Of a stretch of DNA of 64,000 bases, positions 17,319 to 27,005 are shown one piece after another. Every line of letters begins with the position of its first letter. The stretch's first letter is position 1. The position numbers and the translations under genes are program-made. Source of the DNA: Pseudomonadota bacterium (lineage in GTDB: Bacteria > Pseudomonadota > Alphaproteobacteria > Acetobacterales > Acetobacteraceae); assembly GCA_021847995.1 (NCBI GenBank), contig JAJZNE010000106.1, positions 18,270-82,269 of the forward strand, given 5' to 3'. The notes below the pieces were generated by a model. It had not been told where the DNA came from and searched no databases. It worked only from the letters and a program-made list of their open reading frames with translations.

Positions 17319-19265
17319 ATGACCCCTTACCCGAAAGCGCACGGGCGCATTCGGGCGGGGTTCGATTCGGACGTGAAGATGGCGGGGTTCCTGGGCGGCG
17401 CCAGCCTGCCGGCAGCTTCCGGCAAGGGGCGCCGACGCTTCCTTGAGCGGCTGCGCGCGTCGGGCACCGCCCGGCGTGTCGGCGAAGCCGCGCCCGGCCG
17501 TCACCGCCGTCCGTTCGGCGAAATGGTGCTGCACGCTCCGCAGACGCTGCGGGCGCTGGTACGCGCGGACGAGATCGGGCTGGTCGTGCTGGCCGGCCTG
17601 ATCGGCGTCGCCGCCGGCCTCAGTGTCACCGCCATGGGCGTGATCGCGCAGTTGCTGCACGAATTGTTCTACAACGTCGCCCCCGGTGAGCGGCTGAGCG
17701 GGGAGATCGCGGTCGATCCCTGGCGGGCCGCGCTGTCGCTCGTCCTCGGCGGGCTGGCGATGGGTCTGTCGGGCCTCGTCATCCTGCGCTTCTGGCCGCG
17801 CCGCGCGATCGACCCGATCGAGGCGAATGCGCTCTACGGCGGGCGCATGTCGCTCAACGACAGCCTGATCGTGGTCGCACAGACGCTGCTGTCGAACGGC
17901 GTCGGCGCCTCGGTGGGGCTGGAGGCGGGATATACGCAGATCGGCTCGGCGCTCGCCTCCCGCCTCGGGCGCAGCTTCCGGGTGCGGCGCAACGATCTGC
18001 GCGTGCTGGTCGGCTGCGGCGCCGCCGGCGCCATCGCCGCCGCCTTCAACGCGCCGCTGACCGGCGCGTTCTATGCCTACGAACTGGTGATCGGCACCTA
18101 TTCGCTGGCGACCCTGGCGCCCGTGGTCTGTGCCGCCATCGTCGCCGTCGTCATCACGCGGCTGCTGACGCCGGAGCTCTATGGTTTCGAGGTGCAGTTG
18201 CCGACGGCGATCGCACCGGTGGATTACCTGCCGGTGCTGGCGCTGGGCATGCTCGCGGCGCTGATGGGCATTGCCATCATGCGCGGCGTGACGCTGACCG
18301 AGGACATCTTCCGCCGCAGCGGCGTGCCCCCCTGGCTGCGTCCGGCGATCGGCGGGCTGGCGGTCGCCGGCCTCGCGATGATTTCCCCGCAGGTGCTGTC
18401 CTCGGGTCATGCGGCGTTGCAGGTGACGATGGATGCGCCGTATCCGCTGCGCCATCTGGCGCTGCTGATCGTGCTGAAATCGCTTGCCTCCGCCATTTCG
18501 ATCGGCTCCGGCTTCCGCGGCGGGCTGTTCTTCGCCTCGCTGTTCCTCGGCGCCCTGCTCGGCAAGCTGTTCACCGGGGCACTGGCGCTGGTCGCGGCGA
18601 CGCAGGCGGTGCCGCCGGTGGTCGGCGCCCTGGTCGGCATGAGCGCGCTCGCCGTCGCCGTGGTCGGCGGGCCGCTGACGATGGCGTTCCTGGCGCTGGA
18701 GAGCACCGGCAGCCTGCCGCTCACGGTCGCGGTGGTGATGGCGGCGGCGGTGTCGGCGCTGACCGTGCGGCGCACCTTCGGCTACAGCTTCGCCACCTGG
18801 CGCTTCCACCTGCGCGGCGAGGCGATCCGCAGCGCCGTCGATATCGGCTGGATGCGCAACCTGACGGTCGCCCGCATGATGCGCCGCGAGGTGCGGACGA
18901 CGCGGCTCGACACCACGCTCGCCGCCTTCCGGCGCGATTTCCCGCTCGGCGCCACCACCCGCGTCGTCGTCATCGACGGCTCGGACCGCTATGCCGGCAT
19001 CGTGCTGGTGCCGGAAGCCCACGCCCCGGACGCCGAGGAGGAGGCGAAACTCGCCACCATCCTGCACAATGCCAACGACATGCTGCTGCCGCAGATGACC
19101 ATCAAGGAGGCAGTGAGCGCGTTCGAACAGGCCGAGGCGGACGCGCTGGCGGTGGTGGACGGCACCGATAGCCGCCGCGTCATCGGCCTGCTGACGGAGG
19201 CGCACGCCCTGCGCCGCTACAGCGAGGAACTCGACCGCCGGCGGCGGGAACTGTCCGGGGAGTGA
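17319..19265 (+). CDS. ClC-type chloride channel/transporter with C-terminal CBS-like region
   Basis: The protein (about 648 residues from ATG 17319) is a ClC channel with about ten membrane helices between residues 85 and 500. Conserved ClC signatures include GVGASVGLEAGYTQIGSALA (the GxEx loop), AAFNAPLTGAFYAYE and GSGFRGGLFFASLFLGALLG. The last 140 residues resemble a CBS pair (LTVARMMRREVRTTRLDTTL onward), a nucleotide-sensing module. Such proteins exchange chloride for protons or conduct anions across the inner membrane. The start is uncertain: ATGs at 17319, 17379 and 17523 all precede the first helix and none has a strong ribosome site. Confidence 0.88.
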   Translation: MTPYPKAHGRIRAGFDSDVKMAGFLGGASLPAASGKGRRRFLERLRASGTARRVGEAAPGRHRRPFGEMVLHAPQTLRALVRADEIGLVVLAGLIGVAAGLSVTAMGVIAQLLHELFYNVAPGERLSGEIAVDPWRAALSLVLGGLAMGLSGLVILRFWPRRAIDPIEANALYGGRMSLNDSLIVVAQTLLSNGVGASVGLEAGYTQIGSALASRLGRSFRVRRNDLRVLVGCGAAGAIAAAFNAPLTGAFYAYELVIGTYSLATLAPVVCAAIVAVVITRLLTPELYGFEVQLPTAIAPVDYLPVLALGMLAALMGIAIMRGVTLTEDIFRRSGVPPWLRPAIGGLAVAGLAMISPQVLSSGHAALQVTMDAPYPLRHLALLIVLKSLASAISIGSGFRGGLFFASLFLGALLGKLFTGALALVAATQAVPPVVGALVGMSALAVAVVGGPLTMAFLALESTGSLPLTVAVVMAAAVSALTVRRTFGYSFATWRFHLRGEAIRSAVDIGWMRNLTVARMMRREVRTTRLDTTLAAFRRDFPLGATTRVVVIDGSDRYAGIVLVPEAHAPDAEEEAKLATILHNANDMLLPQMTIKEAVSAFEQAEADALAVVDGTDSRRVIGLLTEAHALRRYSEELDRRRRELSGE

Positions 19266-19268
19266 GGG

Positions 19269-19457
19269 TCACGCATCGCGCGGCTCGTCCTTCCGCGCGC
19301 CGTCGAGGGCGCGGCGTGCCCGCACCTGTTCCAGCCGCTCTGCCTCCCGCTCGGCGCGGGTGCGCCCATGGCGTGCCCGGTTCGCCTGCGCCTCGGCCTC
19401 CGCCGCCGTCCGGGCGCGTTGCCGGCGTGCCCGGCGCAGATTGACGATCTCACCCAT
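19269..19457 (-). CDS. DUF4169 small basic protein
   Basis: A 62-residue, highly charged protein that begins MGEIVNLRRARRQRARTAAE. This N-terminus (GEIVNLRRARKxxAR) is characteristic of DUF4169, a family common in alphaproteobacteria. It is Arg/Glu/Ala-rich, probably one long helix or coiled coil. Its function is unknown. It is convergent with the ClC gene (three bases apart) and divergent from the hydrolase gene at 19569. Confidence 0.8.
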   Translation of the reverse strand: MGEIVNLRRARRQRARTAAEAEAQANRARHGRTRAEREAERLEQVRARRALDGARKDEPRDA

Positions 19458-19568
19458 GGCACCATGCTGCCGCGCCCGTCCGCCCGGCACAAGCACCCCG
19501 CCCGGCGGTTGACGAACGCGCCCGGCCGGCCATTCTGCCCCGGCGCAGGACGCAAGGGAGAGCACGAC

Positions 19569-20237
19569 ATGGGCACCGCGATCACCATCATCGCTTCCGA
19601 CGGCCACACCCTGTCCGCCTGGCGCACCGGGCCGGAGGACGCGAGGCGCGGTCTCGTCGTCGTGCAGGAGATTTTCGGAGTCAATCATCACATTCGTGCG
19701 GTCTGCGAACGCTTTGCCGCGCAAGGTTTCGCGGTGGTCGCCCCGGCGCTGTTCGACCGCGTGCAGCCGGGAACTGAACTCGGCTATACGCCCGAGGACA
19801 TCGCCGCCGGTCGCGATCTGCGTGCCAAAGTGCCGGAGGCCGGCACGATGGCCGACATCGATGCTGCCGCGCGCGCATTGGGCGGCAGGGCGCTCGGCAT
19901 CGTCGGCTATTGCTGGGGTGGCACGGTGAGCTGGTGGGGGGCGACGCGCACCGGGCACTTCAAGGCTGCCTCCTGCTGGTACGGCGGCGGCATCGCGGCC
20001 ACGCGCACCGCGACGCCGCGCTGCCCGGTGCAGATGCATTTCGGCGATCAGGACGGCTCGATCCCGATTGCCGATGTCGAGGCGATCCGTGCCGCGCAAC
20101 CGGGGGTGGAGATTTACCTCTACGAAGGCGCCGGCCACGGCTTCGGCTGCGATGAGCGGGGCAGTTTCAACCCGGCGGCCTTTGAACTGGCGCAACGCCG
20201 CACGCTGGCGCTGTTCGACGCCCATCTGACCGGCTGA
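19569..20237 (+). CDS. Dienelactone hydrolase family protein
   Basis: A 222-residue alpha/beta hydrolase. VVVQEIFGVNHHIR near residue 30 and the nucleophile elbow GYCWGGTVSW (Cys near 114) are the dienelactone-hydrolase signatures. Late acidic and His residues occur in FGDQDGSIP and EGAGHGFGCD. The family opens lactone rings in aromatic breakdown, but many members are general carboxymethylenebutenolidase-like enzymes. The start is supported by AAGGGAGAG upstream. There is no aromatic pathway next to it, so its substrate is open. Confidence 0.9.
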   Translation: MGTAITIIASDGHTLSAWRTGPEDARRGLVVVQEIFGVNHHIRAVCERFAAQGFAVVAPALFDRVQPGTELGYTPEDIAAGRDLRAKVPEAGTMADIDAAARALGGRALGIVGYCWGGTVSWWGATRTGHFKAASCWYGGGIAATRTATPRCPVQMHFGDQDGSIPIADVEAIRAAQPGVEIYLYEGAGHGFGCDERGSFNPAAFELAQRRTLALFDAHLTG

Positions 20238-20346
20238 TACCCGGCCCTCACCGTCCCCGGCCCACACCCGGCCCGGCCACATAACGAACCCGCGGACTGA
20301 CCCGGCGTTCCTGCTGTCGTTCAGCAATCGCAAAGGTCACGCCGGC

Positions 20347-20499
20347 ATGGGCACCATCCTGCTCATCATTCTGATTGTCCTTCTGTTGGGGGCGTTGCCG
20401 ACTTGGCCGTACAGCGCCGCCTGGGGCTACTACCCCTCGGGCGGGCTCGGGCTGCTGCTGCTGATCGTGATCGTGCTGCTGGTGCTCGGACGGATCTGA
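20347..20499 (+). CDS. DUF3309 tiny membrane protein
   Basis: A 50-residue protein with two hydrophobic segments (residues 3-16 and 33-49) joined by a short turn, LPTWPYSAAWGYYPSGG. That central motif is the DUF3309 signature. It starts MGTILLIILIVLLLG behind AAAGGT. The function is unknown; it is likely an inner-membrane hairpin peptide, and such genes are common in environmental alpha- and betaproteobacteria. Confidence 0.85.
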   Translation: MGTILLIILIVLLLGALPTWPYSAAWGYYPSGGLGLLLLIVIVLLVLGRI

Positions 20500-20554
20500 C
20501 GGCCATCGTGCGGTCCGCGCGGTTGGCCAGGCTCACGCCGCTCCGGCGAACGCT

Positions 20555-21460
20555 TCAGTCCGCCTCCAGCATCCGCCCCGCTACCGCGTCCAGCTTCGCC
20601 ATCAGGTCCGGATCGCGCCGGCCGGGCGCGGTGATGATGGCGTATTCCAGCGCGCGGTCGCACCCAGCCGGGCAGGGCGCGCGCGGGGGCCCCAGCGCCG
20701 GCACCAGTGCGCGCACCAGCGTGCGCGCATGGGCCGCATTCTGGAACAGCACCTTCACCACCTGATCGACAGTGACGGCATCATGTTCGGGATGCCAGCA
20801 ATCATAGTCCGTCACCATTGCGACGGTCGCGTAACAGAGCTCCGCCTCTCGCGCCAGCTTCGCCTCCGGCATGTTGGTCATGCCGATGACGCTGCATCCC
20901 CAGGCGCGGTAGAGTTCGCTCTCCGCCATGGTGGAGAATTGCGGGCCTTCCATGACCAGATAGGTGCCGCCCCGCGTCACCGGCAGGCCGACGCTCCGCG
21001 CCGCCGCCTCCGCCGCCGCGCCGAGGCGCCGGCACACCGGATGCGCCAGCGAGACATGAGCGACGCAGCCTTCGCCGAAGAAGCTCTTTTCGCGCGCGAA
21101 GCTGCGGTCGATGAACTGATCGACGATGACGAAATGGCCGGGCGGCAGGTCGGCGTTGAGGCTGCCGACCGCCGACAGCGAGATCACGTCGGTGCAGCCG
21201 AGGCGCTTCAGCGCATCGATATTGGCGCGATAGTTGAGGTGCGTCGGCGACAGCCGGTGCCCGCGCCCGTGTCGCGGCAGGAATACACAGCGTATGCCGT
21301 CGAGCCAGCCCTCCAGCAATTCGTCGGACGGGTCGCCCCACGGCGTATGTACGCGCCGCCATGCCATGCGCTCCAGCCCCTCGATATCATAGAGGCCGGA
21401 GCCGCCGATGATGCCGATGACCGGCTGGATCGCTTCCTCCGGCGGCGCAACCGCCGCCAT
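20555..21460 (-). CDS. mtnP: S-methyl-5'-thioadenosine phosphorylase
   Basis: MtnP splits methylthioadenosine with phosphate into adenine and methylthioribose-1-phosphate, the entry to methionine salvage. The 301-residue protein has the phosphate-binding IGIIGGSGLYDIEGL at the N-terminus, FLPRHGRGHRLSPTHLNYRA near 60 and MEGPQFSTMAESELYRAWGC near 185, all typical of MtnP. It starts one base after the petC stop, so it is probably carried on the bc1 operon transcript. Confidence 0.95.
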   Translation of the reverse strand: MAAVAPPEEAIQPVIGIIGGSGLYDIEGLERMAWRRVHTPWGDPSDELLEGWLDGIRCVFLPRHGRGHRLSPTHLNYRANIDALKRLGCTDVISLSAVGSLNADLPPGHFVIVDQFIDRSFAREKSFFGEGCVAHVSLAHPVCRRLGAAAEAAARSVGLPVTRGGTYLVMEGPQFSTMAESELYRAWGCSVIGMTNMPEAKLAREAELCYATVAMVTDYDCWHPEHDAVTVDQVVKVLFQNAAHARTLVRALVPALGPPRAPCPAGCDRALEYAIITAPGRRDPDLMAKLDAVAGRMLEAD

Positions 21461-21461
21461 C

Positions 21462-22238
21462 TCAGTGCACGTCCGACCAGACCCTGCGCTTCACCACATA
21501 AGTGATGCCGGTCAGCATCGCCAGGAACAGGATGATCTTGACGCCGATCTGCTTGCGGCTCTCCATCTCCGGGTTGGCGATGAAGGTCAGGAACGTGACC
21601 ACGTCGTGCGCTTCCTGATCCAGGGTCGGCTTGGTGCCGTCGCTGTACTGCACCTGGTCGGCCTGGAGCGGCTGCGGCATGGCGATCTGGTGGCCGGGGA
21701 AAACTCTGTTGTAGTTCATCCCGTCGCCCATCTTCATGCCCGCCGGCGGTTCGCCATAGCCGGTGAGCACGCCGTAGACATAGTCCGGCCCGCCCTCCCG
21801 CGCCTTCACGATCACCGACAGGTCGGGTGGCAGGGCACCGTTCAGCGCGGCGCGGGCCGCCTTGTCGTTGGCAAAGGGTGACTTGAAATGGTCCGATGGC
21901 AGCGCCGGCCGCTCGGCCGGCTGGCCGTCGTCGCCGATCGTGGGCACGGTGACGCTGGCTGCGACCGCCTTCACCTGCTCCTCCGACAGGCCGATGCCTT
22001 CGAGGTTGCGGTAATAGGCTTCCTTCAGCGAATGGCAGTTCGAGCAGACTTCCTTGTAGATCTGGAAGCCGCGCTGCGCGGCGGCCCGGTCGAAGGTGCC
22101 GAACGGGCCGGAGAAGCTCCAGCCGGGATGCGGCAACTGGCCTTCCTGTGCGATCGCCGGCGCGGCGAGCAGGGTGGCGGCGAGCAGGGTGGCGGCGAAC
22201 TGGCCGCCGGCGCGTGCGGTGGACAGGGCAGGGCGCAT
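21462..22238 (-). CDS. petC: Cytochrome c1 of the bc1 complex
   Basis: Cytochrome c1 carries electrons from the Rieske protein to soluble or membrane cytochrome c in the periplasm. The 258-residue protein has a signal peptide (cleavage after APAIA near residue 30), the haem motif CSNCH near 66, a candidate methionine ligand in IAMPQPL, and one C-terminal membrane anchor (KIILFLAMLTGITYVV). Its ATG overlaps the petB stop by one base (TGATG). It belongs to petABC followed by mtnP. Confidence 0.96.
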   Translation of the reverse strand: MRPALSTARAGGQFAATLLAATLLAAPAIAQEGQLPHPGWSFSGPFGTFDRAAAQRGFQIYKEVCSNCHSLKEAYYRNLEGIGLSEEQVKAVAASVTVPTIGDDGQPAERPALPSDHFKSPFANDKAARAALNGALPPDLSVIVKAREGGPDYVYGVLTGYGEPPAGMKMGDGMNYNRVFPGHQIAMPQPLQADQVQYSDGTKPTLDQEAHDVVTFLTFIANPEMESRKQIGVKIILFLAMLTGITYVVKRRVWSDVH

Positions 22239-23515
22239 CACGGCTTCTCCATCGGCTTGGCCGGTGCGCCGCCGGGCAGCGGTCCTCCGCCCCCGCGTGG
22301 CGGGATGACCGGGCGGCTGATGCTCTCCGGCAGCGGCAGCGGCCGCTCCAGCTTGCCGATGATCGGCAGCAGCACGAGGAAGTGCAGGAAATAATAGGTC
22401 GTGGCGACGCGGCCCAGAACCACCCACCACCCTTCCGGCCGGTGTGCGCCGACGAAACCGAGGGCGATGCACGCCACCACATGCACCCAGAACAGCGCGC
22501 GGTAGATCGGACGGAAGCGGGCGCTGCGCACCGGGCTGGTGTCGAGCCAGGGCAGCACGAACAGCACCAGGATGGAGCCGAACATCATGCACACGCCGCC
22601 GAGCTTGTTCGGCACCGAGCGCAGGATCGCGTAGTACGGCAGGAAATACCATTCCGGCACGATTTCCGAAGGCGTCTGCAACGGATTGGCCGGAATGTAG
22701 TTGTCCGGGTCGCCGAAGAAGTTGGGCGCGAAGAACACGAACGCCGCCCACACCATGAAAAACACGCACAGCCCCACGCTGTCCTTGATGGTGTAGTAGG
22801 GATGGAAGGGCAGCGTGTCCTGCGGCGACTTCACGTCGATGCCGAGCGGGTTGTTCGACCCGGTGATGTGCAGCGCGACGACGTGGAAGAACACCACGCC
22901 GATGAGCACGAACGGCAGCAGATAGTGCAGCGAGAAGAAGCGGTGCAGCGTCGGGTCGCCGACCGCGAAGCCGCCCCACAGCCAGGTGACGATGGCGTTG
23001 CCGACCAGCGGGAAGGCCGAGAACAGGTTGGTGATGACGGTGGCGCCCCAGAACGACATCTGGCCCCAGGGCAGCACATAGCCCATGAACGCCGTCGCCA
23101 TCATCAGCAGCAGGATGACGACGCCGAGCATCCACAGCAGCTCCCGCGGCGTCTTGTAGGAGCCGTAGTAGAGGCCGCGGAAGATGTGGATGTAGACGAC
23201 GATGAAGAACATCGACGCGCCGTTGGCGTGGGCGTAGCGCAGCAGCCAGCCATAATTCACGTCGCGCATGATACGCTCGACCGAGTCGAACGCCATGTTG
23301 CTGTCCGGCGTGTAGTTCATGGCGAGGAACACGCCGGTCGCGATCATCAGCAGCAGCGTCACCGTCGCCAGCGCGCCGAAATTCCAAAAGTAGTTGAAGT
23401 TCTTCGGCGTCGGAAAGACCGCGTATTCCTTGTTCATCATCGTGAACAGCGGAAGGCGCGTGTCGATCCAGTTCACCACCGGATTCTTGTAGTCGCTCTT
23501 GTGCAGGCCGGCCAT
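22238..23515 (-). CDS. petB: Cytochrome b of the bc1 complex
   Basis: Cytochrome b holds the two b haems and the two quinone sites of complex III. The 425-residue protein has eight membrane helices. Diagnostic stretches are [20 protein letters not shown] (Qo helix) and [20 protein letters not shown] (the PEWY motif). The start [18 protein letters not shown] at 23515 fits the family. It lies 25 bases after petA and overlaps petC by one base. Confidence 0.97.
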   Translation of the reverse strand: MAGLHKSDYKNPVVNWIDTRLPLFTMMNKEYAVFPTPKNFNYFWNFGALATVTLLLMIATGVFLAMNYTPDSNMAFDSVERIMRDVNYGWLLRYAHANGASMFFIVVYIHIFRGLYYGSYKTPRELLWMLGVVILLLMMATAFMGYVLPWGQMSFWGATVITNLFSAFPLVGNAIVTWLWGGFAVGDPTLHRFFSLHYLLPFVLIGVVFFHVVALHITGSNNPLGIDVKSPQDTLPFHPYYTIKDSVGLCVFFMVWAAFVFFAPNFFGDPDNYIPANPLQTPSEIVPEWYFLPYYAILRSVPNKLGGVCMMFGSILVLFVLPWLDTSPVRSARFRPIYRALFWVHVVACIALGFVGAHRPEGWWVVLGRVATTYYFLHFLVLLPIIGKLERPLPLPESISRPVIPPRGGGGPLPGGAPAKPMEKP

Positions 23516-23540
23516 GTCTCGTGCTCCGGTGTGCGCGGCG

Positions 23541-24110
23541 TCAGCCGATCTTGATCTTGCTGTCGGACTCGAAGGCGTATTGCGGCAGATAGAGATTGAG
23601 CGGCGCCGGCCCGTGCCGCACGCGCCCCGAGGTGTCATACTGGCTGCCATGGCAGGGGCAGAACCAGCCGCCCCAGTCGCCGCGCGGGTCGGTCGGCTTG
23701 TTGCCGAGCGGGATGCAGCCCAGATGCGTGCAGATGCCGATCACCACGATCCACTGGTCGTGGCCGGCCTTGACCCGTTCCGAGTCGGGCTGCGGCTCGA
23801 TCAGCTCCGACAGTTTCACGTCCTGCGCTTCCTTGATCTCCTTCTCCGTGCGGTGACGCACGAAGACCGGCTTGCCGCGCCAGGCGACGGTGATGCCCTG
23901 ACCGGCCGGCACCGGCGTCAGATCGACCTCCACCGAGGACAGGGCGAGCACGTCGGCCGAAGGGTTCATGCTGTCGATCAGCGGCCAGGCAATGGCGCCC
24001 ACGCCGATCGCCGCCGCCGCGCCGGAGACCAGTTTGAGGAAGTCCCGCTTCCCCTGGTCCGCTGCGTGGGGATGGCCCGGGCCGTGGCTCGCTGGGGCAG
24101 TCGCGGACAT
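23541..24110 (-). CDS. petA: Rieske iron-sulfur protein of the bc1 complex
   Basis: The Rieske protein oxidises ubiquinol and passes the electron to cytochrome c1. The 189-residue product has an N-terminal anchor helix (about residues 28-46). The cluster-binding boxes CTHLGC and CPCHGSQYD lie near 126 and 147. The RDFLK stretch before the anchor resembles a twin-arginine-type export region, though only KRDF is visible. The start at 24110 follows GAGGAA. It is the first gene of petABC-mtnP behind a clear promoter. Confidence 0.97.
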   Translation of the reverse strand: MSATAPASHGPGHPHAADQGKRDFLKLVSGAAAAIGVGAIAWPLIDSMNPSADVLALSSVEVDLTPVPAGQGITVAWRGKPVFVRHRTEKEIKEAQDVKLSELIEPQPDSERVKAGHDQWIVVIGICTHLGCIPLGNKPTDPRGDWGGWFCPCHGSQYDTSGRVRHGPAPLNLYLPQYAFESDSKIKIG

Positions 24111-24196
24111 CGTATCGGCTTCCTCTCTTCCGTTCCGCCGGGCACGCGCGGCGCCGCAAACTGCCGCGGCCAGCCGCGTCTGGCAAGCCGGCCCGC

Positions 24197-24226
24197 ATCC
24201 TGGCGCACCCAATCCTGGCGCACCCC
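24197..24226 (-). repeat. Tandem 15-bp repeat in the pet leader
   Basis: Two adjacent copies of a 15-base unit (24197-24211 and 24212-24226) differ at one position. They lie just downstream of the -10 box of the pet promoter, so they fall at the start of the transcript. They might be a regulator site pair or the result of local duplication; no known operator is recognised. Confidence 0.6.
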
Positions 24227-24228
24227 GC

Positions 24229-24256
24229 ATTATAGGCACGGCGTTCGCCCCTGCAA
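24229..24256 (-). promoter_or_regulatory. Sigma-70 type promoter of petABC
   Basis: A perfect TATAAT (24234-24229) is preceded after 16 bases by TTGCAG (24256-24251). It reads towards petA, which begins 119 bases downstream. Such a good -10 box is unusual in this GC-rich sequence. Confidence 0.72.
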
Positions 24257-24305
24257 CATGACCGCCCGATCCTTATGATGCGCCGGCACCGTCGGAGCAC
24301 CCGCC

Positions 24306-25193
24306 ATGTCCGCATCCGTTCCGCCCCACACCGCCCTGCGCGCCGCCGCCCGCGCCTGGTTCGAGTCGCTGCGCGACCGTCTCTGCGCGGCCTTCGAGGC
24401 GATCGAGGATGACGCGGACAGCGCCCCCGCCGCCGATCCGCCCGGCCGCTTCGCCGCCACGCCCTGGCGCCGCCCGACCGAGGACGGTTCGGACGGCGGC
24501 GGCGGCGAGATGCGGGTGCTGCGCGGGCGCGTGTTCGAGAAGGTGGGGGTCAACGTCTCCACCGTCAGCGGCAGTTTCAGCCCCGAATTCCGTGCCCAGA
24601 TCCCCGGTGCCGCCGAGGATCCGCGCTTCTGGGCGAGCGGCATCAGCCTCGTTGCGCATCTTCGCTCGCCGCGCGTGCCGGCGGCGCATTTCAACACCCG
24701 GATGCTGGTGACGACGGCAGGCTGGTTCGGCGGCGGCGGCGACCTGACGCCGATGTTTCCCGATACGCCGGCGGCGGCGGCGGACGCGGCGGACTTCCAC
24801 GCCGCCCTGCGCGCCGCCTGCGACCGTCACGATCCGGCCTATTATCCGCGCTTCAAGGCGTGGTGCGACCGCTATTTCTTCCTGCCGCACCGCGACGAGC
24901 CGCGCGGCGCCGGCGGCATCTTCTTCGATCATCACTTCACCGGCGACGCCGCGGCGGATTTCGCCTTCACCCAGGACGTGGGCCGCGCCTTCCTCGATGT
25001 CTATCCCCGTCTCGTGCGTCGCCGCATGGCCGAGAAGTGGACCGCGGCGGAACGCGAACAGCAGCTGATCCGCCGCGGGCGTTACGTTGAGTTCAATCTG
25101 CTCTATGACCGCGGCACCCTGTTCGGCCTGCGCACCGGCGGCAACGTGGAGGCGATCCTGATGAGCCTGCCGCCGGAGGTGCGCTGGCCGTAG
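24306..25193 (+). CDS. hemF: Oxygen-dependent coproporphyrinogen III oxidase
   Basis: HemF converts coproporphyrinogen III to protoporphyrinogen IX with molecular oxygen, a late step of haem synthesis. The 295-residue protein has the family blocks [20 protein letters not shown] near 130, [20 protein letters not shown] near 190 and [20 protein letters not shown] near 258. It is transcribed divergently from petABC, whose products need haem. The flavoprotein gene follows 50 bases later on the same strand. Confidence 0.96.
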   Translation: MSASVPPHTALRAAARAWFESLRDRLCAAFEAIEDDADSAPAADPPGRFAATPWRRPTEDGSDGGGGEMRVLRGRVFEKVGVNVSTVSGSFSPEFRAQIPGAAEDPRFWASGISLVAHLRSPRVPAAHFNTRMLVTTAGWFGGGGDLTPMFPDTPAAAADAADFHAALRAACDRHDPAYYPRFKAWCDRYFFLPHRDEPRGAGGIFFDHHFTGDAAADFAFTQDVGRAFLDVYPRLVRRRMAEKWTAAEREQQLIRRGRYVEFNLLYDRGTLFGLRTGGNVEAILMSLPPEVRWP

Positions 25194-25243
25194 CCGGCCG
25201 ACCCGCCTTGCGCCGCCGCCGCGCGCGGCCGATGCTGCATCGC

Positions 25244-26362
25244 ATGGACATGCACAGTTTCGATGCTCTCGTGGTTGGCGCCGGCATTGCCGGGGCGACC
25301 GCCGCCGCCCATCTCGCCGCCGACCGGCGCGTCGCCCTGATCGAGGCGGAGGATGCCGCCGGCTATCACAGCACCGGCCGCTCCGCCGCGATGTGGATCC
25401 AGAACTACGGCCCGGCCACCGCCCGCCTGATGACCGGCCTGTCGCGCCCGTTCTTCGAAGCACCGCCGGACGGCTTCGCCGAGGTGCCGCTGATCCTGCA
25501 CCGGCCGGTGCTGTTCCTGGCGCCGGAAGAGCAGATGGAGCAGTTCCGCGCCATGCTGTCGGCCGGTCTCGGCCTGGCCGAAATCCCCCCGGCGGCGGCG
25601 GCGGCGATGGTGCCGGCGCTGCGGCCCGGCTGGGTGCACGGCGCGGCCACCGAACGCGATGCCTTCGACATCGACGTGGCGGCGCTGCACCAGGGTTTTC
25701 TGCGCCAGCTCCGCGTGCGCGGCGGCGTGCTCGCGCTGCGCAGCCGGGCCGGGCGGATCGAACGGTCCGGCGGGCGCTGGCAGGTCACCGTCACCGGCGG
25801 CGACGTGTTCGCCGCCCCCGTCCTGGTCAATGCCGCCGGCGCCTGGGGCGATGAGGTGGCGCGGCTGGCCGGCGTCGCCCCGCTCGGCCTGCAGCCGAAA
25901 CGGCGCACCGGCGTCATCATCGATCCCGCGCCGTGGGCGGTCGCCGACTGGCCGATGATCAATGACGTGGGACACACCTGGTACGCGCGGCCGGAGGCAC
26001 GCACCCGGATGATGGTCTCGCCCGCCGACGAGACCGATCTCGCCCCGCAGGACGTGCAGCCGGACGAGTTGGACATCGCGCTCGCGATCGACCGCATGCA
26101 GCAGGCGCTGGCGATCGAGGTGCGGCGGGTCGAACGGGCGTGGGCGGGCCTGCGCACCTTCACGCCGGACCGCGAACTCGCGATCGGGCGGGACGGCGCG
26201 GCGGAGGGGTACTTCTGGTCGGTGGGGCAGGGCGGCTACGGCATCCAGACCTCGCCCGCGGCCGGGCGACTGGTCGCCGACCTGGTCGCCGGGCGCGATC
26301 CCGGGCCGCTTGGCCGGGTTCTTGCGACCCTCGACCCGAATCGCTTCCCCCGCCCCCGCTGA
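25244..26362 (+). CDS. FAD-dependent amino-acid oxidase/dehydrogenase (DauA-like)
   Basis: A protein of about 372 residues of the DAO/glycine-oxidase fold. The FAD-binding VVGAGIAGATAAAHLA lies at residues 8-23, followed by an acidic strand end (ALIEAEDAAGYHSTGRSAAM). GQGGYGIQTSPAAGRLVADL near 330 is the C-terminal FAD motif. The STGRSAA segment resembles D-arginine dehydrogenase DauA. It would oxidise a D- or secondary amino acid and pass electrons to an acceptor; the substrate is not certain. ATGs at 25232, 25244 and 25250 are all possible starts without a clear ribosome site. Confidence 0.82.
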   Translation: MDMHSFDALVVGAGIAGATAAAHLAADRRVALIEAEDAAGYHSTGRSAAMWIQNYGPATARLMTGLSRPFFEAPPDGFAEVPLILHRPVLFLAPEEQMEQFRAMLSAGLGLAEIPPAAAAAMVPALRPGWVHGAATERDAFDIDVAALHQGFLRQLRVRGGVLALRSRAGRIERSGGRWQVTVTGGDVFAAPVLVNAAGAWGDEVARLAGVAPLGLQPKRRTGVIIDPAPWAVADWPMINDVGHTWYARPEARTRMMVSPADETDLAPQDVQPDELDIALAIDRMQQALAIEVRRVERAWAGLRTFTPDRELAIGRDGAAEGYFWSVGQGGYGIQTSPAAGRLVADLVAGRDPGPLGRVLATLDPNRFPRPR

Positions 26363-27005
26363 CCGGGCAGGCGGCACCGTCGGCGGCCTGCGACGCCCGC
26401 GCGCGCCGGGGGCATGGGTCGCCGTCCTGCGCGTGACGGCCCTGCCGCCGCCGGGCGCTGCATCCCACCTGCGCGGCGCAATCGCCGCTGATGTCCGGCC
26501 GGCCTGACCGCCGGGGCGGGGACGGCCACGATCACTTCCTGGTGAACGCTCGGGCGGCGGACACGCGCCGCCACGCCCGTTGTCACCTCTCCGGCGACCC
26601 GCCCGGCCCGGCGCCTTTGCCCGACCCGGCGCGGTTCCCGGAAAGTCCACGCGCCCGCGATCCGCACCGCGCCGCCCGACCCGCCCCCCTTCCGCCCGAG
26701 TCCCGGCCCGGCCCGGCCACTCCCGAGAATTTTTTGCGCCCGGGGGGCCGGGCCGCGCGCAAACAGTATGGACTCGATAGCACCTTTCTGCTAACAAACT
26801 CGTATCGATAACCGTATGGCGACCCGACAGTTCTGCGGGCCGCCGTTGGTCGTTCCATAAAGTATTTTGGAACGTGGTCGGATAGAAAATTAAATCCGCG
26901 GAGCGGCTCACTTGCCCTCTTGACGCGGATACGCAATTACAACCTAAATCATACAAACAGACGTGCGCAGGCGAATATTGCTCCGGCTTCGAAAGGACAC
27001 AACCT
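26363..27005. other. 643-base gene-free region with a sharp composition change
   Basis: From 26363 to about 26760 the sequence is extremely GC-rich and I find no credible gene. Near 26730-26765 there is an imperfect hairpin whose outer arms are TTTGCGC and GCGCAAA. From about 26765 the sequence becomes much richer in A and T until the acyltransferase gene. This AT-rich part holds a 22-base dyad (26852-26873), TTGACG at about 26920 as a possible -35, and AAAGGA before the ATG at 27006. The change of base use suggests imported DNA. Confidence 0.6.
26852..26873. promoter_or_regulatory. 22-bp dyad upstream of the LuxI/FeeM-like gene
   Basis: Six-base arms GTTCCA and TGGAAC flank a ten-base AT-rich centre. 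The length is similar to lux-box-type operators, and the dyad lies 132 bases before a LuxI/FeeM-like gene. No LuxR-type regulator is encoded nearby, so its role as an operator is inferred only from symmetry and position. Confidence 0.4.

Noticed and set aside
26730..26765. The hairpin at the composition boundary as a terminator or insertion-sequence end.
   Set aside because: The T-run lies before the stem, not after it, and no matching inverted end or target duplication was found on the other side of the island.
26491..26811. A possible 106-codon gene in the region before the acyltransferase.
   Set aside because: It is Pro/Arg low complexity, spans the composition break and has no ribosome site or homologue-like motif.
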